A stretch of DNA of 64,000 nt from Asticcacaulis sp. AC402 (GTDB taxonomy: Bacteria > Pseudomonadota > Alphaproteobacteria > Caulobacterales > Caulobacteraceae): contig NZ_AWGC01000018.1 of NCBI RefSeq assembly GCF_000495835.1, forward strand, positions 85,175 to 149,174, in the 5' to 3' direction. Position numbers and translations under genes: made by a program. Position 1 is the first letter of the stretch, and each line of letters starts with the position of its first letter. The notes under the pieces were generated by a model. That model did no database searches. It was given only the letters and a program-made list of their open reading frames with translations, and was not told where the DNA came from. This document shows, in pieces, positions 26,930 through 34,910 of the stretch.

Positions 26930-27130
26930 CAGGACGGGTGTAACTCAGTCGGTAGCGAAGCCGGCTGCGTAGCGCTCTGCAAGAGAGCTGGCGTAGCAGC
27001 CGGCTAAGCGTGTGGCCATGGTGTTTAGTCAAAGACGTTTTGGGCTAGCGAAACGGGCGCGTCGTGGGGGATTCGTCGGCGCGAGACTCGTGTCCGAAAC
27101 GACGAGATTGACACTGATCCTATTTCGTCC
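26930..27130. repeat. Dispersed repeat (GCCGGCTGCGTAGCGCTC family), copy 2
   Basis: About 200 bp, colinear with copy 3 at 28270-28475. Shared blocks are GGTAGCGAAGCCGGCTGCG, CTCTGCAAGAGAGCTGGCG, GTGTGGCCATGGTGTTTA, then GTCGGCGCGAGACT, GTGTCCGAAACGACGA and CACTGA. Copies 2 and 3 lie either side of the UDG-like gene and the small ORF. Confidence 0.85.
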
Positions 27131-27175
27131 CCATTTCGTCTCTAGTTTCAGCTTCTTGAGGAGATCGATGCCGTG

Positions 27176-27841
27176 ATGGAGTATTTCGCCAAACTCGTAC
27201 CGCTAGAGCTAAAAAACGAATCCGGACTGGTTTTCTATTCAGGGCGTGCGGCCTTCGAAGGCACACCGCCGATATATCTTATTGGCGCCAGCCCTGGTGG
27301 TGATCGTGGTCTGGAAATTGAAGAGCTTGTGCACGATGAGACTCAGAAGGCTTTACAAAATCCAAATCGGTTTTGGTCATCATATCTTGACGCTACCTGG
27401 AGCGCTCGTGGACCCGGTCAGGAGCCGATGCAAAAGCGTTTGGCGCATATGTTCGAGAGTCTCGGTATTGATTTGAGGCATATCCCGTCCAGCAATCTCA
27501 TCTTCTCGCGCTCCAGAAGTATCGCTGAGATAGGCGCGGATTTCGATCGCTTGGCGTCATTGTGCTGGCCTTTCCACCAAGCCGTTATTGATCAACTCAA
27601 GCCTCGCATCGTCCTATGCATGGGGGATGACGCCGGTAGCTATGTTCGTAAGAAATTGAATGCGCGCCAACTGTTGGACCATTATGTTGAGGATAACAAC
27701 AGAGGGTGGCGAAGTACCGCATATGCTGGCGAGAAAGCCCCTGTAGTCGTGACGGTCACTCATCCGTCTCGTGCCGCATGGACCAATCCAAAATCTGATC
27801 CGACGGCGCTGGTGTCACGCATTTTGAAGCGATCAGCTTGA
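27176..27841 (+). CDS. Orphan protein resembling the uracil-DNA glycosylase fold
   Basis: About 221 residues. The order of motifs resembles the UDG superfamily: IYLIGASPGGDRGLEIEEL near residue 33, IPSSNLIFSRSRS near 103, PRIVLCMGDDAGSYVRKKL near 144, and VVVTVTHPSRAAW near 193. The usual catalytic aspartate motifs (GQDPY, GEAPG) are not present, so the substrate cannot be named. A GTG at 27173 precedes the ATG. The DNA is less GC-rich than the core genome. Repeat copies on both sides suggest it is a mobile accessory or defence gene. Other nucleotide-handling folds are possible. Confidence 0.55.
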   Translation: MEYFAKLVPLELKNESGLVFYSGRAAFEGTPPIYLIGASPGGDRGLEIEELVHDETQKALQNPNRFWSSYLDATWSARGPGQEPMQKRLAHMFESLGIDLRHIPSSNLIFSRSRSIAEIGADFDRLASLCWPFHQAVIDQLKPRIVLCMGDDAGSYVRKKLNARQLLDHYVEDNNRGWRSTAYAGEKAPVVVTVTHPSRAAWTNPKSDPTALVSRILKRSA

Positions 27842-27914
27842 CAAGCCTTACCCTGTATAAGGCGTCATTCGCCGGGAAGTCTTTCCGACATAAGGGGACC
27901 CAGGTGATGGCGCG

Positions 27915-28139
27915 ATGACGTCCCTAAGCCATCATGAGTTGCCACCAATCTCAAGAACGGCAAATGACATAGCCTCGTTCGTTGAAAAGAAGCATCACTG
28001 GGTTTTCAACAAGCTGACGGAAATGAACGAACGGTTGGCATATCTGGAGCGCCATAGGCGCGACAACGGAGACGACCTGCGAGGTGGCGCAAACATAAGT
28101 TTGGCCGATCTCTTGTGCGGAGGCGGTAATTGTCACTGA
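27915..28139 (+). CDS. Small hypothetical protein (74 residues)
   Basis: I do not recognise this protein. It is charged and helical in the middle (FVEKKHHWVFNKLTEMNERL, then AYLERHRRD) and ends LLCGGGNCH. The stop codon lies inside a CACTGACCCC motif that recurs in this island, and another open frame ending at 25115 has a matching GGKCH tail. It follows the UDG-like gene by 73 bp. It may be a genuine small gene or a repeat-borne open frame. Confidence 0.35.
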   Translation: MTSLSHHELPPISRTANDIASFVEKKHHWVFNKLTEMNERLAYLERHRRDNGDDLRGGANISLADLLCGGGNCH

Positions 28140-28269
28140 CCCCATTTCTTGCTGCTATCATTACAATGCGCGTAATTGCGCGCCAAGAAACGAAAAGTCG
28201 CTGTGCGCGAATTCACCTGCCTGCTCAGCTAAACATGTGCTTAGAGCGCGTTTCGATCCGGTAACTTGA

Positions 28270-28475
28270 CGTCTCGGACGTTGCCCTGTTCAGTTGGTAG
28301 CGAAGCCGGCTGCGTAGCGCTCTGCAAGAGAGCTGGCGCGGCAGCGGGCCAAGCGTGTAGCCATGGTGTTTATTAAGACACGTTTTGGCCAGGCGGGACG
28401 GGCTCATCATAGGGAGGCGTCGGCGCGAGACTTGTGTCCGAAACGACGAAATTAACACTGACGCCATTTCGTCCT
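28270..28475. repeat. Dispersed repeat (GCCGGCTGCGTAGCGCTC family), copy 3
   Basis: Same blocks in the same order as copy 2, from GTTGGTAGCGAAGCCGGCTG to CCGAAACGACGA and CACTGACGCCATTTCGTCC. It ends just before the stop of the GmrSD-like gene, so it marks the left edge of the BREX region. The stretch 28140-28269 holds no gene. Confidence 0.85.
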
Positions 28476-28486
28476 TCTCTAATCGA

Positions 28487-30277
28487 CTAAGGTGCTGGCC
28501 ACCTCTTTACGGCCAGTTCAGCCAATGAATTTGAACGTTCAACCAAATGCTTGAACTTAAATGCGGACATTTGACAGAGGCCGTTAGTTATTCGAATAGA
28601 AGATTCTTTGTATGCATTCTTTTTAGCTGCAAATGGGTTATTTGAAGCGGTAATGTTCAATTGGCCGGCAAACAATGTTAAGTTCCCGATGCGAGACACC
28701 ATTTTTGGGTGGTGACTTTCGGCATTGGGGCCCAAATAAGTAACCCAATCGCCAAACTCCTCCTTTGCGCGCTTGGTTTTAATCTTTTGCGGAATGATAT
28801 GCTCCACATGAACGTCACTAGATCCTAAAACTGCTAGCTCGTCATGTTTGCCATGACCTAAGAGTTCAAGCTGCTCCAAGCAATACCGTGCTCTGTCGAT
28901 AATATTCGATGTAAAAGCAGCAGTGGTGAATTCCTCTCGAAATTTTTCATCGGTCGGACAAGACTCGCGGTAGGCTGCCCGGACGGCGGCCACCGGATCC
29001 AAAGGATCAACAGAACACAACCGTGAGAACAGCGCTTCAGTCTCATTCGAACGCTCCCGACAAATGTGCCTTCTTAGAACAAAATTTTCGGTTAGTTTGA
29101 GTACATTTAGGAGCGTTTTCCTTTCTATATTGCCCACAATAAGATGCATTAAGAAGCCGTACGTCTGGCCAGCCTTAATCATTCTCAAGTTTCGCAAATG
29201 TCTATCGATTTGACCGTCTCCTGTTTTCGCCAATATTAGTTGGCCGAAAACCTTTGCGCTAGCAATCAATCGTCCAAGAAATTCTTCAAAAGAAAGTCGA
29301 GCTGAGGCATCTATTTGAATTGGCACATCATCAATATTTATTTCTGATTCATTTTCATTTTGGATATCGTCTTCCATCTCATCAGCATACAAATGTCGAT
29401 CAGGCAATTTTTCAGCCTCTACGACCTCATTCATAAACAGCCTCCTGAACTCCCGGACGACATGAGACATTGTTATTCGTTGACTCGTAGTAGAAATTAA
29501 AAAATATCTGAAAAATGCATCAGTATCCACCCCATCTAATAATGCTATAATTTTCGCCCATGCCCCTCTTGCACGGTCTAAGTCATTCTCTCCGAATCTA
29601 GCTGCATTACCAAGTACGAAATTCTTAATAATATCAGTTGGGCTTAGTTTTAAACCTCGGTTGTTAATAGTCTCAAATAGCTTAAATGCATCTTTTGATC
29701 TGCTTACATCCAGTCGAACAATTTGAGCGTTGTTCATAAGTTTGTAGCTGAATACGGCTAGATCTTGCACTTCACAATCCGACATCCAGACGCGTATCGT
29801 ACGAAACGCACCCGTAAGATGCCGATTTCCACACGTGTCGAGCGAAACTTCCTGTGGGGAAGAAACCAAGTGTTGAAAATCTTCTCGGTCAATAGAATCT
29901 AATGCAACTTTCGGAACTGCTGGGCCAGTATAGCTCTGTGCGGTGAGCAAGCGAGCCAACTCCTGCGCGCGTGTAGCATCGCCTTCGGAATGGAATTTTT
30001 GCTTTAAGCATTCTAAGAGAATACATACGGTTGTTAACCTTTGTTGACCATCCACTAACTCTAATTTATTTACACCCGCTGTGTGATCCCCGGTCAAACA
30101 AACTATACTTCCTAGAAGGTGTACATCTCCATCTTCCAGCAAGTCTATGTCTTCAATCAATTCAAAAATCTGCCTTTCCCGCCACGAATAGCGGCGTTGG
30201 TAGGATGGAATTACAAATTGTTCATTCGCAGATCCGAAAAGCTGGTTCAATGTAAGAGAAGACGGTGTGATTTTCAT
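28487..30277 (-). CDS. GmrSD-like type IV restriction protein (DUF262 plus DUF1524)
   Basis: 596 residues. The N-terminal DUF262 domain has FVIPSYQRRYSWRERQI (about 21-37), LVDGQQRLTTVCILLE (about 74-89) and FETINNRGLKLSPTDIIKNF (about 199-218). The C-terminal DUF1524 domain has the HNH-like VEHIIPQ near residue 493, then RIGNLTLFAGQLNITASNN. Fused GmrSD enzymes cleave modified (glucosylated or hydroxymethylated) DNA using NTPs. It begins 20 bp after brxL on the same strand, resembling BREX loci that carry the GmrSD-type BrxU. The gene is strikingly A+T-rich compared with its neighbours, a sign of separate acquisition. Confidence 0.88.
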   Translation of the reverse strand: MKITPSSLTLNQLFGSANEQFVIPSYQRRYSWRERQIFELIEDIDLLEDGDVHLLGSIVCLTGDHTAGVNKLELVDGQQRLTTVCILLECLKQKFHSEGDATRAQELARLLTAQSYTGPAVPKVALDSIDREDFQHLVSSPQEVSLDTCGNRHLTGAFRTIRVWMSDCEVQDLAVFSYKLMNNAQIVRLDVSRSKDAFKLFETINNRGLKLSPTDIIKNFVLGNAARFGENDLDRARGAWAKIIALLDGVDTDAFFRYFLISTTSQRITMSHVVREFRRLFMNEVVEAEKLPDRHLYADEMEDDIQNENESEINIDDVPIQIDASARLSFEEFLGRLIASAKVFGQLILAKTGDGQIDRHLRNLRMIKAGQTYGFLMHLIVGNIERKTLLNVLKLTENFVLRRHICRERSNETEALFSRLCSVDPLDPVAAVRAAYRESCPTDEKFREEFTTAAFTSNIIDRARYCLEQLELLGHGKHDELAVLGSSDVHVEHIIPQKIKTKRAKEEFGDWVTYLGPNAESHHPKMVSRIGNLTLFAGQLNITASNNPFAAKKNAYKESSIRITNGLCQMSAFKFKHLVERSNSLAELAVKRWPAP

Positions 30278-30297
30278 TTTTCGCGCCCCGTGGTAAA

Positions 30298-32388
30298 CTA
30301 ATTTGCTTTCAAGTAGGTTATTTCAAATCCCTTCACCTGGCGGTACACCTGAAGTCGATTGCCTAAGTTGAAGGCATCGCCAATTTCAGACTTCTGAAAA
30401 ATGTCCAGGCCTCGATCCAGGCTGATCTTCCAACCCGTGTCGGTCGTGATGTGACGGGCGTGGATCGTGTTCGTGCCGTCAAAGCCCCAGCTGAATTTGA
30501 CCCCTGCAGCGGCAATCGCACGCTCAACGGCGATCAGATTCTCTTGCTGCTTCTCGGGGTTTACGTCGTCGAGGCAAGTCGTAAGGTGGACCGAAACTTC
30601 ATCTTCAGGACTTTTGTTTACGGCAACCATCTCAAGAAACTCCATCATATTCCGGACCTGATGGAACATCCGGATATAGGGATCGGTGATCTTGATGTCG
30701 GTGGCGCCCTTCAGCCAAGGCCAGAACAGCATGTGAAAACTGACACCCTTTTGGTTCTCATTGAAAACCTTGTGGCCTTCCGCCGCCGCCACCGCGACTG
30801 GACTCGCCTTGCCGGCGTCAAGCTCGGCCGAAGCGGACCGCTCTGCATTGGGGGCTTGGGTCTGTGGCTGCAAATCGAATTCCGGCTGAGATACGCCATC
30901 CGGCGCTAAGGGTCGTGGGCCGCGATAATAGAAGGTCGGATACTCAATTTCCTCCAAGGTCGAGACAGCCACTTTTGTGCCGTCGTTGCGACTGAACGAA
31001 AAGTCAGTCTCAGGATATGTGCTGTCCAGTCTGGCAAGCTGATCCTTCACGCGTTTGCGGCTCTCAATTGCCAGGGTGAGGATTTCCTCGATCTCGGCCG
31101 GCGTCGCATTGTCATGTGGGAACAGGATCTTCATCAATCCTGAGAAGGTTTTGTTGACCCCGTCGCGGTCGCGGGTCGAGATGTCCTTGGACAGGGTGCA
31201 GTGTGCCTTGTACCGGTCCGACATGTCGTCGTTGCGCATGTGGCGCAGGATCGCGGCCAGGTAATCGACGACAAAACCAAACCCGGTCGCAAACATCTCA
31301 CCGCGAATGACATCAACTTCCCAGCCTGGCAGGTAGGCATGGAGCCGATCGATGAAGGCGGAGTCGTAATATTTCTCGGGTAGCTCCTCGAACAAGTCCG
31401 TGTGCTTGAGCATGTACGGCACGTTGTGCGCCGTGTTGCCAACGAAGACCATTGAGGCCTCAGCGCCAAGGGTCTCAACCCCTCGCGAAAAGCTCTTGTT
31501 GGCCATGTAGTTTTTCATGATGTCGACCAGGGCTTTGTCGACACGCTTTTGTCGGCCCGCGAACTCGTCGAAGGCGACCACATCCCAATAACCCACCAGG
31601 CCAATGTTGCCGGTGCTGTTGTTGACGAAGAGCTTCGGGACGGTGACCTCACCGCCCGAGATCAATATGCCGTGGGGCGAAAACTCAGAAAAAATGTGCG
31701 ACTTTCCGGTGCCTTTGGGACCCAGTTCGATAAGGTTGTAGTTCCTTTCCACGAAGGGGATCAGCCGCATGAGCTGAAGCAGCTTACTGCGTCGGCCGAA
31801 CATTTCGGGATTGAAGCCAACGGTTTGAATCAGCAGATCGATCCAATCCTCGGTCGTGAATTTTGACCTCGCGTCCTTAAACTGGTCAAAGTCAAAATTC
31901 GACAGTTGGATGGGCTTGAGGCTTCCCAGGATCCACGGCGAGACATTCTTGGCATCGGTATGCTCGTATTCGACGTCGGCAATACACCACACGCCACCGA
32001 CAAGCAGCTTGGGGTGCGCCTTGATCGTGCCGGTATCAACAACGACCTTCTTGATGCCGAGATTGGAGAAGGTCGCCTCGTAGGAGTCGTTCGTGGTGTT
32101 CAACTCGACACTGATATTGTCGATAACCTTCCAGCGCCCTTTTTCGCGAATATTGGAGCGGATGAGACCGGCTTCGTTACGGTGAACATAGTGCTTGCGC
32201 AAAATGTCCTTGACCGTCTCAATACCCGACTGAATAGACGCTTCATCGTCCGTCGCGCAGTATTGGCCCAGCAAAAATTCCAGGACATACGAGGGCACGA
32301 TCGCATTGCCCTTGACGGTCTTGACCAGGTCCTTCCTGACGCACATGCCCGGAAAGTGCAGATTTATTTTATCGTCTAATGTGCTCAT
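30298..32388 (-). CDS. brxL: BREX Lon-like protein BrxL
   Basis: About 696 residues. The AAA+ core has Walker A GPKGTGKSHIF (about 223-233) and Walker B WDVVAFDEFAG (about 268-278); the C-terminal part is the Lon-protease-like domain of BrxL. It is the last core gene of a type I BREX operon and is needed for phage exclusion in that type. I chose the ATG at 32388, 8 bp after the pglZ stop; an in-frame TTG lies at 32400. Confidence 0.93.
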   Translation of the reverse strand: MSTLDDKINLHFPGMCVRKDLVKTVKGNAIVPSYVLEFLLGQYCATDDEASIQSGIETVKDILRKHYVHRNEAGLIRSNIREKGRWKVIDNISVELNTTNDSYEATFSNLGIKKVVVDTGTIKAHPKLLVGGVWCIADVEYEHTDAKNVSPWILGSLKPIQLSNFDFDQFKDARSKFTTEDWIDLLIQTVGFNPEMFGRRSKLLQLMRLIPFVERNYNLIELGPKGTGKSHIFSEFSPHGILISGGEVTVPKLFVNNSTGNIGLVGYWDVVAFDEFAGRQKRVDKALVDIMKNYMANKSFSRGVETLGAEASMVFVGNTAHNVPYMLKHTDLFEELPEKYYDSAFIDRLHAYLPGWEVDVIRGEMFATGFGFVVDYLAAILRHMRNDDMSDRYKAHCTLSKDISTRDRDGVNKTFSGLMKILFPHDNATPAEIEEILTLAIESRKRVKDQLARLDSTYPETDFSFSRNDGTKVAVSTLEEIEYPTFYYRGPRPLAPDGVSQPEFDLQPQTQAPNAERSASAELDAGKASPVAVAAAEGHKVFNENQKGVSFHMLFWPWLKGATDIKITDPYIRMFHQVRNMMEFLEMVAVNKSPEDEVSVHLTTCLDDVNPEKQQENLIAVERAIAAAGVKFSWGFDGTNTIHARHITTDTGWKISLDRGLDIFQKSEIGDAFNLGNRLQVYRQVKGFEITYLKAN

Positions 32389-32396
32389 GGTTACCG

Positions 32397-34910
32397 TCAA
32401 AAATCAAAGTCGTTCGAGAATGTCCGCCGAAGCGTGAATCGGCTGGTCTTGTAGTCCGTGTAGTGGGAGGTTTCCCCCACCTGTTCCTGGACCTTAAGGA
32501 CGACCTCCTGGTTATTGTAGTTATCGGCTTGTCGACTGAGCAGGAAACGAACGGACTGTTCGCGGTCACGCGGATTGTCCGACCGGCTATCGAATACGAG
32601 CACGTGCGAGTCCGAAATCAGGTCTCCCGATTGCGAAAATAGCCCCAGCACAAGCGTCCTGGGCTGAATCTTTTCGGTGACCGGCGCCGTCTGATAATAG
32701 CGAACGGCGAACTGGCTGGATGTGATGAGATTGTTCGAGCTGCCAATGATTTCGACATCGACCAGGCCTGTATCACTCTGGCGTTTCTTGTTTACCCTGA
32801 CGACCGGAACCACGATCTCTTGCAAGGATGCGCCGCCGTGAACAAAGCGGCTTCCGGAACCTGTACGGCGTAGGCGATTGATGGATTTGGGAATGAGCAC
32901 CTCGACCGTGCCCTGCAGCTTGACCTGAGCGGGCGCAAAGTGTCGCAGACCATGGTCCGCCTTCAGCCCGTGGCCCAGTATAAAGCGCCGGTCGCGGTAG
33001 AGTACGGTATCACCCTCAACCACGGCCGTGGAATAGTCACTCTCTTCGATGGGACGGTTTTGGTAAAGGAAGCCATGGTCCGCCGTCACCACGATGTTCG
33101 CGGCGTTGGCGGCGTTGAGCTTCTTGACGACGGTGACCAATTCTTCGATCGTCTTCTCCGCGGCATTGAAGACGCGTTCTTCCGTTGCGGCCTTATCCCC
33201 GACATTGTCGATCAGGTTATGGTAGATGTAGAGAACGTCGTGGTCCTTGACCAAGGCCCGCGCTTCGTCCTTCCCCAAGCCCATGAACGCCTCGTATTTG
33301 ATCGCCGTGGCCGCATCGCCCGTGCGTCCGTTGGCCAGCAGGCGTTTGCGGTTTTCCAGACCCTGCGATGGTAAGCCGTCGACAATAACGGTTCCGCTGT
33401 CGTTGTCGGCGATCTCGATGGTCTCGTTCGGCAAAAGCGAAGCCATACCCAGCTGCGTATAGCTGGGCAGACACCCCAGCATAGGTTCGATACTGGCATC
33501 GTATTTATCGACCGAGCGGATGCGGGTCAGAAACTCCTCGCCAACCTCGTAACGCATCGCGTCAGAAATGATGACGCAGATCCGCTGGTCCTTGCGCCGG
33601 AATTCGCCCACCACAGTCCTGAAAAACGCCCGGTGCGACAGCACACCTGCCGCCTCCCACTGCGGCGCGGCGTCGACCAGGCCTTGCCAGGTGTCGTTGA
33701 GGCGCAGCAGGTAGGCATTGCTGTAGTGGTTCTCGATCTGGTCCGACAGCGCCTTCAGGAGGCCCGCCTGCTTCGACTCCTGGGCGTGGTAGACGAATTT
33801 GCGGTACAACTGATCGATACGATACCACGTCTTTTGGTAACGCAGTATGCCATCGGACAGACTGGACATGGTCAGGTCAGCTGCGGCCAGGTTCTGCTGA
33901 AACTCTGCCCCGTGATATATGGCTTCGTACAGGTCACGATAATCGGCGTACCAGTAGGACTGCCGGCGCTGACGAACCCAGTTCAGGACGTCAGACGGTT
34001 TCAACACCTGCTGGCTGAGACCGTCGACCAGGGCTCGGATAATCACCCGGTCAAGGACCTCGAAATAGTCGATCTCAAGTAAGGTCCGGAAGTCCTTCTG
34101 AGCCGCCGTCCCCTCAACATGTAAAACCTCGGCATAGCTCGCAGACAGAGTTCGGAACGCGCTAACGGCCGTTCGGCTGTTGCGCCAGCGTTTGAACAAC
34201 ACCACGGCCTCGGTATTCAAGCTACCGGCGACGTTCAGGGCAACGGCGAAACAGGACTTGAAAAGCGTAATGGCAAAATCGCGAACCGTTGGCGTCTCGA
34301 CCTTGTAGCCATAGTGCCGATCGATCTGAGACCAAAGAAAGTCAGCCAAGCCAACGCGCGATATCAGCTTAAGCGTATCCTCGCGCTCTTGCGCCAAGTC
34401 CGAAAGCAGGACCTCCACGACCGCATCAAGCCGGGCGTCCGTGTTGGCGCAGATGGCCAGCATGCGCAGGCGAAGAACGGTCCTGGTGTCCTTGGCGTCG
34501 AGGGAAGCCTTGAGTTTTTCAAGCCGTTTTCCGGAACGAAAGAACTCCTGATGCTCGCGCACCACGTCCTCGAAACTGACGGGCAGGTTAAGCTCCGCCA
34601 GCCAGGCAGCGATCTGGTCGGTTTTGAAAACCGTATGTGATAGCTCAACGTCCAACAGCCAGTTCTTCGCGCCCTCGGGCCGGGGCCTGCGGCTATAGAT
34701 CAAGAACTTGTCTTTTGGTGCCTCACGCAGAATGCGATGCTTCACCCCGAATTCGTTGTTGGCCATCTCAATAACCATCACGTCGCTGAGCGCCAAGTCG
34801 GGTAGCAGATGCGCAAACTCGGACTCTGCATCATACCAGAACACGACGCGGTGCTGATCAAACTGCGCCTTGAGCGAGCGCATGATGCGTTCCGTCGTAG
34901 GATCACTCAT
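32397..34910 (-). CDS. pglZ: BREX type I phosphatase-superfamily protein PglZ
   Basis: 837 residues. The alkaline-phosphatase-like metal-site motifs are CVIISDAMRYEVGEE (about 447-461) and IVVTADHGFLYQN (about 605-617), with YIYHNLIDNVGDK between. The long N-terminal region is the PglZ type A extension. PglZ is a core BREX component required for both methylation and defence. Its start overlaps the pglX stop by 8 bp. Confidence 0.93.
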   Translation of the reverse strand: MSDPTTERIMRSLKAQFDQHRVVFWYDAESEFAHLLPDLALSDVMVIEMANNEFGVKHRILREAPKDKFLIYSRRPRPEGAKNWLLDVELSHTVFKTDQIAAWLAELNLPVSFEDVVREHQEFFRSGKRLEKLKASLDAKDTRTVLRLRMLAICANTDARLDAVVEVLLSDLAQEREDTLKLISRVGLADFLWSQIDRHYGYKVETPTVRDFAITLFKSCFAVALNVAGSLNTEAVVLFKRWRNSRTAVSAFRTLSASYAEVLHVEGTAAQKDFRTLLEIDYFEVLDRVIIRALVDGLSQQVLKPSDVLNWVRQRRQSYWYADYRDLYEAIYHGAEFQQNLAAADLTMSSLSDGILRYQKTWYRIDQLYRKFVYHAQESKQAGLLKALSDQIENHYSNAYLLRLNDTWQGLVDAAPQWEAAGVLSHRAFFRTVVGEFRRKDQRICVIISDAMRYEVGEEFLTRIRSVDKYDASIEPMLGCLPSYTQLGMASLLPNETIEIADNDSGTVIVDGLPSQGLENRKRLLANGRTGDAATAIKYEAFMGLGKDEARALVKDHDVLYIYHNLIDNVGDKAATEERVFNAAEKTIEELVTVVKKLNAANAANIVVTADHGFLYQNRPIEESDYSTAVVEGDTVLYRDRRFILGHGLKADHGLRHFAPAQVKLQGTVEVLIPKSINRLRRTGSGSRFVHGGASLQEIVVPVVRVNKKRQSDTGLVDVEIIGSSNNLITSSQFAVRYYQTAPVTEKIQPRTLVLGLFSQSGDLISDSHVLVFDSRSDNPRDREQSVRFLLSRQADNYNNQEVVLKVQEQVGETSHYTDYKTSRFTLRRTFSNDFDF

